From Undaria pinnatifida (taxonomy: Eukaryota > Sar > Phaeophyceae > Laminariales > Alariaceae), in contig JABAKD010000002.1 in the NCBI GenBank assembly GCA_012845835.1, positions 2,520,501 to 2,584,500 of the forward strand: a stretch of DNA of 64,000 nt, given 5' to 3'. Of the stretch, positions 37,501-41,239 are shown piece after piece. The notes beneath the pieces were generated by a model. It searched no databases. It was given only the letters and a program-made list of their open reading frames with translations, and was not told the origin of the DNA. A program made the position numbers and the translations under genes. Position 1 is the first letter of the stretch, and the number at the start of each line of letters is the position of its first letter.

Positions 37501-40146
37501 ATCCCCGGGTTCCAGGCCATGCGCTTCGCTTCCGGATTGGGGTCAGGGATGGGAAGAGTTGGCGTTATGAGGAGATTTTCTATGCCTGTTTCTAGGGCTG
37601 TGAGAGCCGCAGAGGCAATTTTTTTCGTGTTTTTGGGCGTGATGTACCCCTGGGGTTAGGGCGCAAACATGTTGTTCCGCTTTCTATTTCGTGTTTGTAT
37701 AGTAGCGCCGGTTTTTGGAATGGCCGTGGCTCGGATAATCTGAACCACCGCAGCAAGCAACACGAGGCAGGTTCGGAGGCTGGTCGCACGCACCTCGGCG
37801 GGTAGCCTCTGGCCGAGCTTGCGGGGGGACGAGCACTCGTTCACCTGCACTATCTTCGTCGCCTTCCACACCTGCGTCAAGGCGCAAAGATAAACGTTAA
37901 ATATACACGACAGGGGAGTCATCCCACGCGAGGGGTACAGCATAAATTCCTAAGCTCCTAACAAAAGGAACTCAATATCTCACCCGAAACACGACTTCGT
38001 AGGCATTTCGTTCGCGCAACAAGACCAACATTTCTATGCGCTATTTCCTAATCAAAGGTATTGCACAGCTTGAAAAGATGACTATCGAACGTGAATTTTG
38101 TCGAACTCACAGCTGGCGTTGTTAGAATACTTTAATAAAATAGTGCTCGAAAAGATATGATACAAACCGGTAGTTCCTCACTTGAGGAGCTCAATTGGAA
38201 CATTACCAGGAACTTTGCCAGGAACATTACCAGGAACATTACCAGGAACATTACCAGGAACATTACTAGGAACATTAGTTAACCCAAAAAGTGCAGCCCT
38301 CGCCGTGGGACGACTCTGAAGACTGAGAAACAAATGGGTGTACCGGTGTACCACTACCGTACCATGCATCTTAACCCCTTTAAAGCCCCCAAAATCCCTC
38401 CCCTATACTAAATAAAAATAATTTGTCCCCAAAAGGGTTTGCAGTTGCAAAGGCGTTAACGAACACGATAAGACGGGAAGAGAAACGATACATAGACTCT
38501 GACCCGGAAGTAGGCCCGGAAGGAAGGGAGGTGCTGTAAGTAGACTCCGTGCACTTGGTTCCCTCCATAGGTTTTCCTTTGGTTTTCTCCTTCTTGTTTC
38601 CTTTTTAGGTTTCCTTTGTTTTTTTTCCTTCTTCTGCATGGTAACGCTTACCGTAGTAGTAGTTATCGACGTTGTAAAAAAGCGATAAGTAGGCCGATGC
38701 TAAGACGATAGAATATATAGCAGGGGAGTAAACTAAGACTTCGCACATAAGTTTCCTATCTTAGGTTTCCCCACGTGGAGTTTCTTTCTTTTGGGAGTGC
38801 CTATGGGGTGCTCGATTGCTGGAGCTCCTTTAAAAAAATACATTTTATAATCGTTTTTTTCTTCTCTCCAGCTCAACTCGTAGTAAGATTTCTTACCCTC
38901 AGCGACTTTCTGGACAAGCCGCGGTCACAGGTGCCTTCCCTTCCCCCCCGCTCGGTGTTCCTCCATTTTAATCGCGCACAGGGTTTAGCATTCTCGCGTT
39001 TTTAGCTTTTACTGTGCGTCGATTTTCATCGAATTTTGCCAGACTCGCGCTCTTGCACTTTCGGCCTGTAAAATTTTGCGAGAAGTGGTCTCTTGCGGAG
39101 TTCGAACCTAGGATATCGATCTCACTAGCTACACGGCTCACCGTTGAACCGCCGGGGACGCTGCACGACGTTGGATATCAAAACTTCAGCACAATAGTTG
39201 CGCTTGATGCACATGGACTGTGGGGTGTGCAATGAGTTCGTGGTCTACCGCGAGCGAAAGCTAAACCCGTGCACGGCAGGGATCGGGATAGCTCATGTAC
39301 CAGACGTGAGGGGAGGTCTCGTTTGCGCTCCTAATCTAGAGAAGAATGATGCAACGCAAAAATATCATCGGGGAAAATGGATGTACCTGGTAGTGTAACG
39401 CCTACAAGCATCGTTTGGCGTGGGTGTTAGGCATGTGTGGGTGTGCGTGTGCGACCGAGGTAAGGTGCGGTGCAACTTGCAAGCAACAAAATGGATGAAT
39501 GAGTCCAAAAAAATACAAGAGGCGGCCATATCGTCTGCACAAAAGGGGATGAAGTGGTAATGACTACAGTAGAGAGGCGGCCATTTTGTCTGCACAAACC
39601 GAAATGAAATAGTAATGACTATAGTAGCAGTATCAGAAGGCAAGTAGACGCACAGTACGTAGCAGCAATAAGTCTAAGGGGCGAGTGTGGACAAAAAAAT
39701 CAAGCTAACCGCCATGCCAGGTGCATGGCAAGATAGCCAAATATATGCACAAGAAAGGCAAGCTGATGTTTTACAAGAGTATGTAAGAAATCCGGCGAAA
39801 CCGTTTTATACTGATGTTACATCCAGAACGCACCGTCCTCCCCGAGGCAAGAAAAACACGCAGCCTGGGTCAAAACTTCCACGTTTCTTATTGGCTGTCC
39901 TATGCTGCGGTGTGACATGTGTTTCGCCGAGTCAAACACCACCCACGTCACCTTCTCTTCGTCCGGAACCCACACCAGGTCCCTGAACTTGGCCCCGTCA
40001 TCTCTGCCATCCCCTTCGTCGGCGGGAAGAACGAATCCCCCCCCCGCCCCCCCCGCCCATCCCGCCCATCTCGCCAATAGACAGCGACGACAGCGGACCG
40101 CACCCCTCAGAGAGCCGCGAGCTCGAGTTTTTCTTTCTGAGCGCAT
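1245..40146 (-). CDS. Myosin heavy chain motor domain, 15 exons, 3' end outside the window
   Basis: This is an actin-based ATPase motor. Fifteen minus-strand exons join in phase to 760 codons: 40146-39952, 37871-37794, 33329-33207, 30550-30410, 29274-29165, 27905-27724, 23767-23651, 18605-18475, 17583-17464, 12539-12426, 9290-9159, 7004-6495, 5642-5526, 5149-5078 and 1382-1245. In order they give an SH3-like N-terminal fold (VWVPDEEK, residues 58-65), [14 protein letters not shown] (about 97-110), the P-loop GESGAGKT (241-248), loop 1 (about 265-285), switch [10 protein letters not shown] (309-317) and switch II DIFGFE (614-619). The last exon ends in the lower 50K/relay region. The SH1 helix, converter, neck and tail must lie left of base 1. 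Exon limits were chosen from AG/GT (or GC) signals, conserved motor sequence and matching phase. I do not assign a myosin class without the tail. The family call is very secure; single exon edges are less so. Confidence 0.93.
1480..1790 (+). repeat. GATCT-rich dispersed repeat, inverted partner at 42,610-42,880
   Basis: This block is rich in ATATGATCT units and contains TCTAGCTCATGTTACCG and CCAGGGTTGGATCTG. The same words occur inverted at 42,720-42,880. Shorter GATCTG-rich relatives lie at about 15,140-15,210 and 33,400-33,540. Confidence 0.65.
1940..2330 (+). repeat. Minisatellite of about 106 bases, 3-4 copies
   Basis: The word TTGTTCCAAGCCGACAC recurs at 1,951, 2,057 and 2,163 with a related, more diverged unit after 2,270. 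It gives spurious open frames on both strands. It lies in the intron between exons 14 and 15. Confidence 0.85.
3175..4400 (+). repeat. Minisatellite of 93-101 bases, about 12 copies
   Basis: Each unit contains TTGAATTTATTTCTTTTTGA, a GAAAAAAACGAGATTCGG block, a variable (AT/GTAT)n stretch and ATCGCCGTTTTCCCCGAAAA. Copies are nearly identical except for the AT stretch and an A-run of 7 or 9. The unit alternates between types, giving long frames open on both strands that are not genes. Confidence 0.97.
5078..5149 (-). CDS. Myosin exon 14 (short exon, GC donor)
   Basis: This exon has 24 codons: [20 protein letters not shown] then LYNQ. It fits between exons 13 and 15 in place of the usual 'GTD..F...L' segment and is phase 0 at both ends. 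The acceptor is ttttcgcag|ATG. No GT lies where a donor is needed; the exon end is CAG|GCGAGA and the frame stops two codons later, so a GC donor is inferred. Confidence 0.8.
5390..5525 (+). repeat. C-rich tract at the start of the exon 13/14 intron
   Basis: A pyrimidine stretch of runs of C broken by A and T. In the transcript it is G-rich (GTGGGTGGGGGGG...) directly after the exon 13 donor, and could form a G-quadruplex. Confidence 0.75.
5526..5642 (-). CDS. Myosin exon 13 ([17 protein letters not shown])
   Basis: This exon has 39 codons in phase 0 at both ends. [20 protein letters not shown] continues the relay helix, and [19 protein letters not shown] is the conserved strand and turn after it. 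The acceptor is cgtcacag|GAA and the donor CAG|GTGGGT, followed by a G-rich intron start in the transcript. Confidence 0.95.
5900..6400 (+). repeat. CAA trinucleotide tract of about 500 bases with CGA and CCA interruptions
   Basis: An almost pure (CAA)n array with CGACAA-rich edges and CCACAA interruptions. It fills most of the 852-base intron between exons 12 and 13. It is open in several frames on both strands (poly-Thr, poly-Asn, poly-Val, poly-Leu, poly-Cys); none is a gene. Confidence 0.98.
6495..7004 (-). CDS. Myosin exon 12 (switch II, with a glycine-rich insertion)
   Basis: This is the largest exon, 170 codons. It has [20 protein letters not shown], then [20 protein letters not shown] (the long helix), then an insertion of about 75 residues containing a 42-residue Gly-rich run, then [12 protein letters not shown] (switch II, residues 614-619) and [20 protein letters not shown]. 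Most myosins have only a short linker between the helix and the switch II strand. The exon end is followed by GCAGGA, so a GC donor is inferred; the open frame would stop three codons later. The Gly run is coded by GGA/GGG repeats of microsatellite type. Confidence 0.93.
7253..7440 (-). repeat. GGGTC-rich dispersed element, copy 1
   Basis: A dispersed element with a GGGTC pentamer core (TCGGGTCGGGTCGGGTCGG) and flanks such as GAGGTTTTCAAA. Other copies: 11,460-11,640, 19,380-19,600 and 40,430-40,650, in both orientations. Confidence 0.8.
8420..9158 (+). repeat. Array of a 15-30 base repeat derived from the exon 11 donor site
   Basis: The region is a degenerate tandem array of ACGAGTGATGTACCTTTTTTC. 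On the transcript strand this reads GAAAAAGGTACATCACTCGT. It is directly continuous with the exon 11 end and donor (CTCGTGAAAAAG|GTAAAACG). A longer unit of about 120 bases is duplicated at about 8,745-8,865 and 8,870-8,990. Confidence 0.85.
9159..9290 (-). CDS. Myosin exon 11 (upper 50[17 protein letters not shown])
   Basis: This exon has 44 codons in phase 0 at both ends. A charged loop is followed by [20 protein letters not shown], which matches the conserved 'A..LLG.....L' helix of myosin heads. The acceptor is acccgcag|GAG and the donor AAG|GTAAAA. The exon end CTCGTGAAAAAG|GTA is repeated many times in the intron that follows. Confidence 0.92.
9930..10065 (+). repeat. Dispersed repeat 'CATAACTC..TCAATTCTTCG', copy 1 of 3
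   Basis: It contains TTTAATGCCTATGGGGCC, CATAACTCTTTCAATTCTTCG and CGGTACACGAAAGC. Copies with a TATATATG-GATGTTCTCGCCGAG leader lie at 10,630-10,850 and 11,110-11,420. Confidence 0.75.
10073..10200 (+). repeat. Family B repeat (CTCCAGCTGTGAGATCG), copy in intron 10/11
   Basis: Family B carries AATACACTCCAGCTGTGAGA, TCGAAACTCATCTTTGCAAG and GTGTCCTCATTAAGGATA, then a second half GGTCGGCGACTCCCCTT...AACCCGTTTTTGAGGGGGAC. At least 12 copies occur in the window, in both orientations. There is no coding capacity; it is MITE-like or SINE-like. Confidence 0.85.
10195..10620 (+). repeat. Family E foldback-type element, copy 1
   Basis: It starts with a tRNA-like block (TAGCCAGACGGTTAGAG and ATCTTCGACTCATGG). 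Then come GGCCTCGAAAGGCC, a GATCGGAGGCACGCGCCTCC palindrome and GAGGACCTGCTCAATT. Other copies: 16,395-16,680 and the nested cluster at 43,360-44,590. Confidence 0.8.
10630..11420 (+). repeat. Dispersed repeat 'GATGTTCTCGCCGAG', copies 2 and 3
   Basis: Two copies (10,630-10,850 and 11,110-11,420) share GATGTTCTCGCCGAGATATT, GAGATATTTCCGGGTGATTC, CATAACTCTGTCAATTCTT and CCTTTCGGTCACGGA. Between them (10,870-11,100) is plain intron with a short (CAT)n. Confidence 0.75.
11460..11640 (+). repeat. GGGTC/GACCC dispersed element, copy 2
   Basis: GACCCGACCCGTGCCGACCC and GAGGTTTCAAAACACC link it to the elements at 7,253 (opposite orientation), 19,380 and 40,430. Confidence 0.75.
12426..12539 (-). 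CDS. Myosin exon 10 ([16 protein letters not shown])
   Basis: This exon has 38 codons in phase 0 at both ends. [18 protein letters not shown] leads into [16 protein letters not shown], a signature helix of the upper 50K domain. The acceptor is gcgccag|GAA and the donor GAG|GTGCGT. Confidence 0.95.
13260..13340 (+). repeat. Short GCTACGCTATGC minisatellite
   Basis: A degenerate 5-10 base repeat of GCTACGCTGTGCTACGCT type in the intron between exons 9 and 10. Confidence 0.8.
13855..14240 (+). repeat. Minisatellite of 17-19 bases 'GGCGGTATCCCTATATAA'
   Basis: About 20 degenerate units such as GGCGGTATCCCTATATAAGG and GGCGGTACCTCGATGTAAGA, partly ordered into a longer unit. It gives a spurious Ile/Pro-rich frame on the minus strand. 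Confidence 0.92.
14597..14965. mobile_element. Foldback/MITE-like element with about 100-base inverted ends
   Basis: The left arm (GTTACAAGGCTTAGTTTGGG ... GGTCAAACGGACTAATACCC) is the reverse complement of the right arm (GGGTATTAGTCCGTTTGACC ... CCCAAACTAAGGCTTGTAAC). The centre has an ATTATCCAGGCCGTTTCATT block duplicated in tandem (about 14,735-14,885). A diverged copy is at 26,344-26,785. Confidence 0.88.
15480..16320 (+). repeat. Degenerate GGTACGCT/GGTACGTT repeat region
   Basis: A block of about 110 bases (TACCCGGGTATxxGTA, GTCGACGAAATACC, CCTGGGGACxACCTCAATAC) occurs at about 15,590-15,700 and 15,975-16,090. At 16,140-16,265 a 47-base unit (TTTAGGCACGTTAGGTATGG) is repeated three times. 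Confidence 0.88.
16395..16680 (+). repeat. Family E element, copy 2
   Basis: It contains GGCCTCGAAAGGCC, a perfect 24-base palindrome (GATCGGAGGCAC and its complement) and GAGGACCTGCTCAATTGGCA. A run of about 24 G follows at 16,840. Confidence 0.85.
17464..17583 (-). CDS. Myosin exon 9 ([16 protein letters not shown])
   Basis: This exon has 40 codons in phase 0 at both ends. It continues FYQ of exon 8 with [16 protein letters not shown] and then [20 protein letters not shown] in the upper 50K domain. The acceptor is gaacag|CTCCTA and the donor CAG|GTAACA. A G-rich tract on the plus strand (C-rich in the transcript) lies just upstream of the acceptor. Confidence 0.92.
18475..18605 (-). CDS. 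Myosin exon 8 (after switch I)
   Basis: This exon has 131 bases. It begins by completing the switch I Gly, then [40 protein letters not shown] and YQ. LLEKSR and ER.YHIFYQ are standard myosin motifs of the central beta sheet. The donor CAG|GTTTGA is weak but required by the frame. Confidence 0.95.
18684..19130 (+). repeat. 108-base higher-order repeat made of GGTCATGACC palindromes
   Basis: Units start at 18,684, 18,793, 18,901 and 19,009 with GTCGGGTCATGTGCATTAG. Each holds five or six copies of the 10-base palindrome GGTCATGACC or a near variant. The last unit is shorter and passes into two hairpin-like copies of ATGATCTACATCAATGACC (19,090-19,190). It starts only about 80 bases upstream of the exon 8 acceptor. 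Confidence 0.95.
19380..19600 (-). repeat. GGGTC dispersed element, copy 3
   Basis: CCGGGTCAAGATATTTTCAAA, and GGGTCGGTTCACC with GACCCGACCCG ends, match the other copies of this family. Confidence 0.7.
19655..19752 (-). mobile_element. 88-base TIR element (mini-MITE), single copy
   Basis: Its outer ends are CCCCTTTACAACTGGAAACC and GGGGCTCCAAAGGGGTTAA. As inverted ends they share CCCCTTTRSARC. The inside is CAAATTACTTGGATTTAGTA. Other single copies: 29,797-29,885 (-), 38,370-38,460 (+), 52,560-52,632 (+), 59,265-59,347 (+) and 61,088-61,175 (-); see also 40,835-41,235. Confidence 0.8.
20206..20402 (+). repeat. 109-base direct duplication
   Basis: TAGGCACCGTCTCGCAAGAT and CGCAAGAGAGGGAG occur twice, 109 bases apart, with about 90% identity. 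Confidence 0.85.
20450..21450. mobile_element. Family A repeats with about 190-base inverted arms
   Basis: Family A carries AAAAAAGGTATACCTTAATACC, CTCTACCGTAGCACGCGTC, GGAGCCCCGTCATTCAGAA and CACAACGAGAATCACG. Here the block 20,460-20,645 is the reverse complement of 21,068-21,260, and three short direct copies follow to 21,450. Other copies: 2,380-2,450, 29,890-30,310 (three), 34,560-34,640, 35,145-35,430, 51,940-52,390, 52,680-52,840 and 58,965-59,260. Confidence 0.8.
21823..22780 (+). repeat. 38-base satellite formed inside the mini-MITE
   Basis: The unit TTTATACTAATTCCAAGTAA plus TTTTGTCCCCCAAAACGGG is the inner part of the 88-base TIR element. Three arrays of about 3, 9 and 4 units each end with the element's own right end (GGTTTCCGGCGGCAAAGGCG TTAACCC type). 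Spacer blocks at about 22,000-22,105 and 22,490-22,600 are also duplicates (GGCCATGGTCTTTGCTC). Confidence 0.9.
22905..23115 (+). repeat. Family G repeat, copy 1
   Basis: ATCCTCCGGCGGATGGGGAA, CACGTATTTTCATACGCGTC, GCAGCCCAACGCTAGCTGGC and CTGTCCCTATCAGTGGTC. Copies: 31,405-31,520, 62,955-63,165, 35,985-36,105 (-) and a diverged one at about 25,830-26,095 (-). Confidence 0.85.
23651..23767 (-). CDS. Myosin exon 7 (switch I)
   Basis: This exon has 117 bases in phase 1 at both ends. It reads [19 protein letters not shown] and [20 protein letters not shown]. The NDNSSRFG box is switch I, which contacts the nucleotide gamma phosphate and Mg; its final Gly is split by the intron. The acceptor has a very long pyrimidine tract ending cccccag; the donor is TCG|GTGTGT. 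Confidence 0.95.
23935..24030 (-). mobile_element. SINE tail fragment
   Basis: Only the 3' part (reverse complement of CCAGCTTCTGGACAAGCCGT) of the tRNA-derived SINE is present. It directly precedes exon 7 on the transcript side. Confidence 0.7.
24781..25092. repeat. 156-base tandem duplication, nearly perfect
   Basis: CGTAGGTTTTATCTTTTCCA starts at 24,781 and 24,937; the two units are almost identical. As 156 is a multiple of three, the minus strand is open through both copies with a 52-residue repeat (including [20 protein letters not shown]). No splice context was found that ties it to the myosin frame. Confidence 0.9.
25085..25135 (-). pseudogene. Possible remnant of the same exon end
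   Basis: The minus-strand text CCTCATGACTGAAGAGCTCC followed by AAGATTCTGAAAGAGGCGGA resembles the CTCATGGCGGGGGAGTTC / AAAGAGGCGGGAG end of exon 6. Similarity is weak and could be chance. It abuts the 156-base tandem duplication. Confidence 0.3.
25355..25384 (-). other. Candidate 30-base loop-1 cassette exon of the myosin gene
   Basis: In the intron between exons 6 and 7, a 30-base block follows a good acceptor (ctgtttcctcgcag) and precedes gtgggc. Read in phase 1, which both flanking exons require, it encodes [10 protein letters not shown] without a stop and keeps the frame. It resembles the exon 6 end (GEFKEAGG). It would lengthen loop 1 by 10 residues. It could equally be a chance survivor of decayed exon copies. 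Confidence 0.4.
25560..25795 (+). repeat. Interstitial telomere-like tract (TTAGGG/TTGGGG)n
   Basis: About 38 hexamers, mostly GGGTTA and GGGTTG, with scattered point variants. The best stretch has six perfect TTAGGG in a row near 25,630. It lies inside the myosin intron between exons 6 and 7, so it is not a chromosome end today. A short CCCTAACCCTAACCC piece is at about 26,786. Confidence 0.95.
26197..26335 (-). pseudogene. Decayed copy of the P-loop exon, frame-shifted
   Basis: The minus strand matches exon 6 from the GGGCGGGAAAGACCGAGG region through GGCCTCCAAGCTCATGGC and GGGGAGTTCAAA, followed by GTGAGC, but with several substitutions and indels that break the frame. The P-loop Gly/Lys codons are lost. 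It is a dead copy. Confidence 0.7.
26344..26785. mobile_element. Second copy of the foldback element
   Basis: It shares GGTATTAGTCCGTTTGACCA, CTCTCCCCCCCTGAAACGG and GGGGATAGCGGGGAGAGT with 14,597-14,965. It carries an unrelated insert with a duplicated CCCACGACCCC piece and has diverged ends. Confidence 0.8.
27140..27235 (-). pseudogene. Decayed copy of the end of the P-loop exon
   Basis: The minus strand contains GAGTTCCAAGACTCTGG, shared with the 25,355 block and similar to the exon 6 end, and a good GTAAGC donor. In the phase needed for splicing it has a stop. It sits in the same flanking repeat (tccgttcgtgtg...) as the 27,487 copy. Confidence 0.5.
27487..27570 (-). pseudogene. Partial second copy of the myosin P-loop exon (3' half)
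   Basis: This stretch repeats the end of exon 6 ([20 protein letters not shown]) with the same GTGAGC donor and about 90% base identity, but lacks the P-loop. The copy unit is about 240 bases and includes flanking intron. A cryptic acceptor at 27,535 would give a 48-base, in-frame, phase-1 cassette coding [15 protein letters not shown]. More likely it is a relic, but it is not frame-broken. Confidence 0.65.
27724..27905 (-). CDS. Myosin exon 6 (P-loop exon)
   Basis: This exon has 182 bases. It completes the split Arg codon, then reads [15 protein letters not shown] and [27 protein letters not shown] is the ATP-binding P-loop (residues 241-248). It ends in the HF helix and the start of loop 1 ([13 protein letters not shown]) with donor GTGAGC. 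It ends in phase 1, and G|CG of exon 7 restores Ala. The same exon seems to have spawned several partial copies downstream (25,085-27,570). Confidence 0.95.
28343..28386 (-). pseudogene. Decayed copy of the 3' end of myosin exon 5
   Basis: The minus strand reads AAGCCGCACGTCTTTCGG then CCGCAGATCGAGCCTACC followed by GGTGAGAGG. This is the exon 5 end (coding [13 protein letters not shown]) with one base lost and several changes, and with the same donor. The base loss shifts the frame. It lies about 0.8 kb downstream of the real exon 5, in the same intron. Confidence 0.65.
28440..28620 (+). repeat. ACT trinucleotide tract
   Basis: About 180 bases of (TAC)n with TACGACTACCACGAC and TGCTACTGCAACTGC interruptions, immediately upstream of the exon 5 relic on the transcript. 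Confidence 0.95.
29165..29274 (-). CDS. Myosin exon 5 ([12 protein letters not shown])
   Basis: This exon has 110 bases and is read from phase 0 to a split arginine codon (CG|G). It encodes the end of the acidic/glycine loop and then [16 protein letters not shown], the helix before the P-loop strand. The acceptor is gggctgcgcag|GAG and the donor is GTGAGAGG. A decayed copy of its 3' end lies near 28,360 (see separate entry). Confidence 0.92.
29600..29750 (-). repeat. Family B repeat
   Basis: CACACACAGCTTGCAAAGAT, GAGTTTCGACAAAATAGTCG and TCTCACAGCTGGAGTGTAT are the reverse complement of the family B core. Confidence 0.85.
29797..30310. mobile_element. Mini-MITE followed by three family A copies
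   Basis: An 88-base TIR element at 29,797-29,885 is followed by family A pieces. TTTTGGGGTTAAGGAGCCCC, CATTCAGAACACACTC and AAAAAGGTATACCTTAATAC recur at about 30,010, 30,125 and 30,230. Confidence 0.8.
30410..30550 (-). CDS. Myosin exon 4 ([16 protein letters not shown])
   Basis: This exon has 47 codons. It opens with [18 protein letters not shown], one of the most conserved myosin head segments, then [10 protein letters not shown]. It ends in an acidic stretch ([15 protein letters not shown]) that makes this surface loop longer than in muscle or class V myosins. The acceptor has a long T tract; the donor GAG|GTGGAT is chosen because it leaves phase 0 for exon 5. Confidence 0.88.
31060..31330 (-). 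repeat. Family D repeat, minus copy
   Basis: GACCGTAGTCGTATGACCAT, CCGGGTTTTCACCGATCAGG, GGTGTTCGGCGAGTCGTATG and GTGGCCACTCCAGAGGCAGC. Plus copies lie at 31,880-31,985 (partial), 36,880-37,160 and 61,605-61,905. Confidence 0.8.
32170..33100 (+). repeat. ACC/CCA-rich low-complexity region of about 930 bases
   Basis: Almost free of G and T; built from CCACCA, CCAACA and CACCAT. The two longest blocks share AACACCAGAAACAAAAxCAACG. The Thr/Pro-rich open frame over it is a composition effect. It lies just upstream of exon 4 and downstream of exon 3 on the transcript. Confidence 0.92.
33207..33329 (-). CDS. Myosin exon 3 (start of motor core)
   Basis: This exon has 41 codons including [14 protein letters not shown] and [19 protein letters not shown]. 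This is the motif of motors in which the N-terminal domain hands over to the helix before the first motor strand. The acceptor is gacaacag|GCTCCG and the donor AAG|GTGAGG. Phase is 0 at both ends. Confidence 0.93.
33875..34520 (-). repeat. Minus copies of the left-end repeats
   Basis: Reverse complements of the 294-620 unit (33,880-33,960) and two of the 84-180 repeat (ACGAATGCCTTCGAAATCAT at about 34,065; ACGAACGCCTTCGAAGTCAT at about 34,380). Confidence 0.75.
34880..35145 (-). mobile_element. tRNA-derived SINE, minus copy
   Basis: It shows the shared tail (reverse complement CCAAGCTTCTGGACAAGCCG), body, and box-B-like GGGACTCGAACTCCC at about 35,115. The box A end is cut off by a family A repeat. 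Confidence 0.7.
36170..36560 (+). repeat. Degenerate tandem repeat of about 85 bases
   Basis: Motifs of TTGTCCGTT.xAAxGGCCAC type and CAGTGCAGGTTGTTG recur through the region. A related piece is at 37,210-37,390 (GCAGTGTCAGCTTGG, CCAATGGCCGCTGAATTGTG). Confidence 0.6.
36880..37160 (+). repeat. Family D repeat, plus copy
   Basis: TGCCCGGTCGGTGAAAATCC, TATAAGACTACGCACGATTA and GGGTGCCGAAATCCGCCTCA, then CATGCGATTCGCCGAACACC. The parts are in a different order from 61,605-61,905, with an internal rearrangement. Confidence 0.75.
37794..37871 (-). CDS. Myosin exon 2 (SH3-like fold, second part)
   Basis: This exon has 26 codons and starts [12 protein letters not shown], the normal continuation of the VWVPD strand in myosin N-terminal domains. 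The acceptor is gacgcag|GTGTGG and the donor is GAG|GTGCGT, both strong. Phase is 0 at both ends. Confidence 0.8.
38193..38277 (+). repeat. 12-base tandem repeat GGAACATTACCA
   Basis: About seven copies of GGAACATTACCA with TTTGCC and CTAGG variants. Confidence 0.95.
38885..39165 (-). mobile_element. tRNA-derived SINE, minus copy next to the myosin 5' exons
   Basis: On the minus strand GGCGGTTCAACGGTGAGCCG (box A region) is followed about 40 bases later by AGGTTCGAACTCC, which fits the box B consensus GGTTCGANTCC closely. The body and tail match the copy at 48,893. This is the copy whose tRNA-like head looks least decayed. Confidence 0.75.
39515..39632 (+). repeat. Duplicated 55-base unit
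   Basis: GAGGCGGCCATxTxGTCTGCAC and GTAATGACTAxAGTAG occur twice, about 57 bases apart. Confidence 0.85.
39952..40146 (-). CDS. Myosin exon 1 (start codon, N-terminal SH3-like fold)
   Basis: The first ATG of the open frame is at 40146. The exon gives 65 residues: a basic start ([10 protein letters not shown]), a Trp/Ala/Gly-rich stretch, an acidic patch and then [13 protein letters not shown], which is the first strand pair of the myosin N-terminal SH3-like domain. The donor AAG|GTGACG is placed so that the protein continues into VWKATKIV of exon 2. The N-terminal 40 residues match nothing I know, so the true start could be further downstream or in another exon. Confidence 0.7.
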
Positions 40147-40430
40147 CCCACATTTTTGCTGTTTTTGTGACGGGCAGGGTGCTTGTTGCTATAGGTTATG
40201 TGCCCTTGGGTTGGACCGGGGCTCCGCGAGCTTGGGCTGGCTGGTGTCCCGGCGAGCTAGCAGAAGTCGCGCCTTGTTTCCTGTCTCTTGTACGCCCCGC
40301 AATTCTCGCCCGCATGTAAAGACTCGTTAGTGCTCGTTGTAGAGGGTAGAAGTAGCCGCGATTATCTTGGTTGCCTCAAAACGACACCTGAAAACGACCG
40401 CAGAAAAAAAAACAAAGAGGAGATTTTGAT
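40147..40430. other. Presumed 5' flank of the myosin gene
   Basis: This is the sequence directly upstream of the proposed myosin ATG. It is not obviously repetitive, in contrast to the next kilobase. I see no convincing TATA box or other core promoter signal. Confidence 0.35.
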
Positions 40431-40650
40431 CAGGGCTTCTTACGGGTCGGATCAGTTCTCGCGCGTACCCGACCCGACCCGTGAGCTATGAAAATTTCCT
40501 GACCCGACCCGACCCGTCCCGTGAGATTTCGAACCCTGCCTGACCCGACCCGACTCGACTCGACCCGTGAGCATTTTACAAAAACCCTCCCGACCTGACC
40601 CGTGGGCCGGGTCATATGACCCGCGCAAAGCCCTGTTTTTGATGGGCACG
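40430..40650 (+). repeat. GACCC/GGGTC dispersed element, copy 4
   Basis: GACCCGACCCGACCCGTCCC and CGACTCGACTCGACCCGTGAG, with an Arg-Val-Gly-Ser frame on the minus strand as a by-product. Confidence 0.8.
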
Positions 40651-40834
40651 TTGGGGGTTTGGTAGAGAGTTGGCCAGAGCAGCTCGTACTCGTTCGTGCT
40701 CCCGCGGAAACGAAAAGAAGATGGGGGGGAAAAAATGCGGGAAAACGCCTACACTTTCAGATGCCTGGTACCATAGAGGTATTAAATTGAGAAAGGTATA
40801 CCCCTTTTTGGCCAAACCATTTTCCGAAGAACGG

Positions 40835-41235
40835 GGCTTCCCTAACCCCTTTAGAGCCCCAAAAACCCTTCCCTATACTAACTTCAAGTGAATTTGTCCC
40901 CAAAAGGGTTTCCGGGTGTAAAGGCGTTAAGCTCCCAAAATACCAAGGCCATAACCCCTTTAGAGCCCCCAAAATCTCTCTCCATACTAAATTCAAGTAA
41001 ATTTGTCCCCATAAGGGTTGCCGGTTGTAAAGGCGTTAAGCGTCCACATACAAGGCCATAACCCATTTTTAGAGCCCGAAATCTCTCCCCATACTAACTT
41101 CAAGTAAATTCGTCCCCCATAAGGGCGTCCGGTTGTAAAGGCGTTAACCACTTTAGAGCCCCCAAAATCCCCCCCTATACTGACTTCAAGTGAAATAGTA
41201 AAAAAATAGGTTTCCAGTTGTAAAGGCGTTAACCC
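40835..41235 (+). mobile_element. Four tandem copies of the 88-base TIR element
   Basis: CCCTTTAGAGCCCCxAAAAxCC ... GTTGTAAAGGCGTTAA starts near 40,843, 40,955, 41,055 and 41,145. Copies 2 to 4 are spaced about 95 bases, sharing or abutting TTAA-like ends. Confidence 0.88.
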
Positions 41236-41239
41236 AACA

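Noticed and set aside
39085-39165. Functional tRNA gene on the minus strand
   Set aside because: Boxes A and B are good, but the acceptor stem does not pair over seven bases and the sequence continues into the SINE body.
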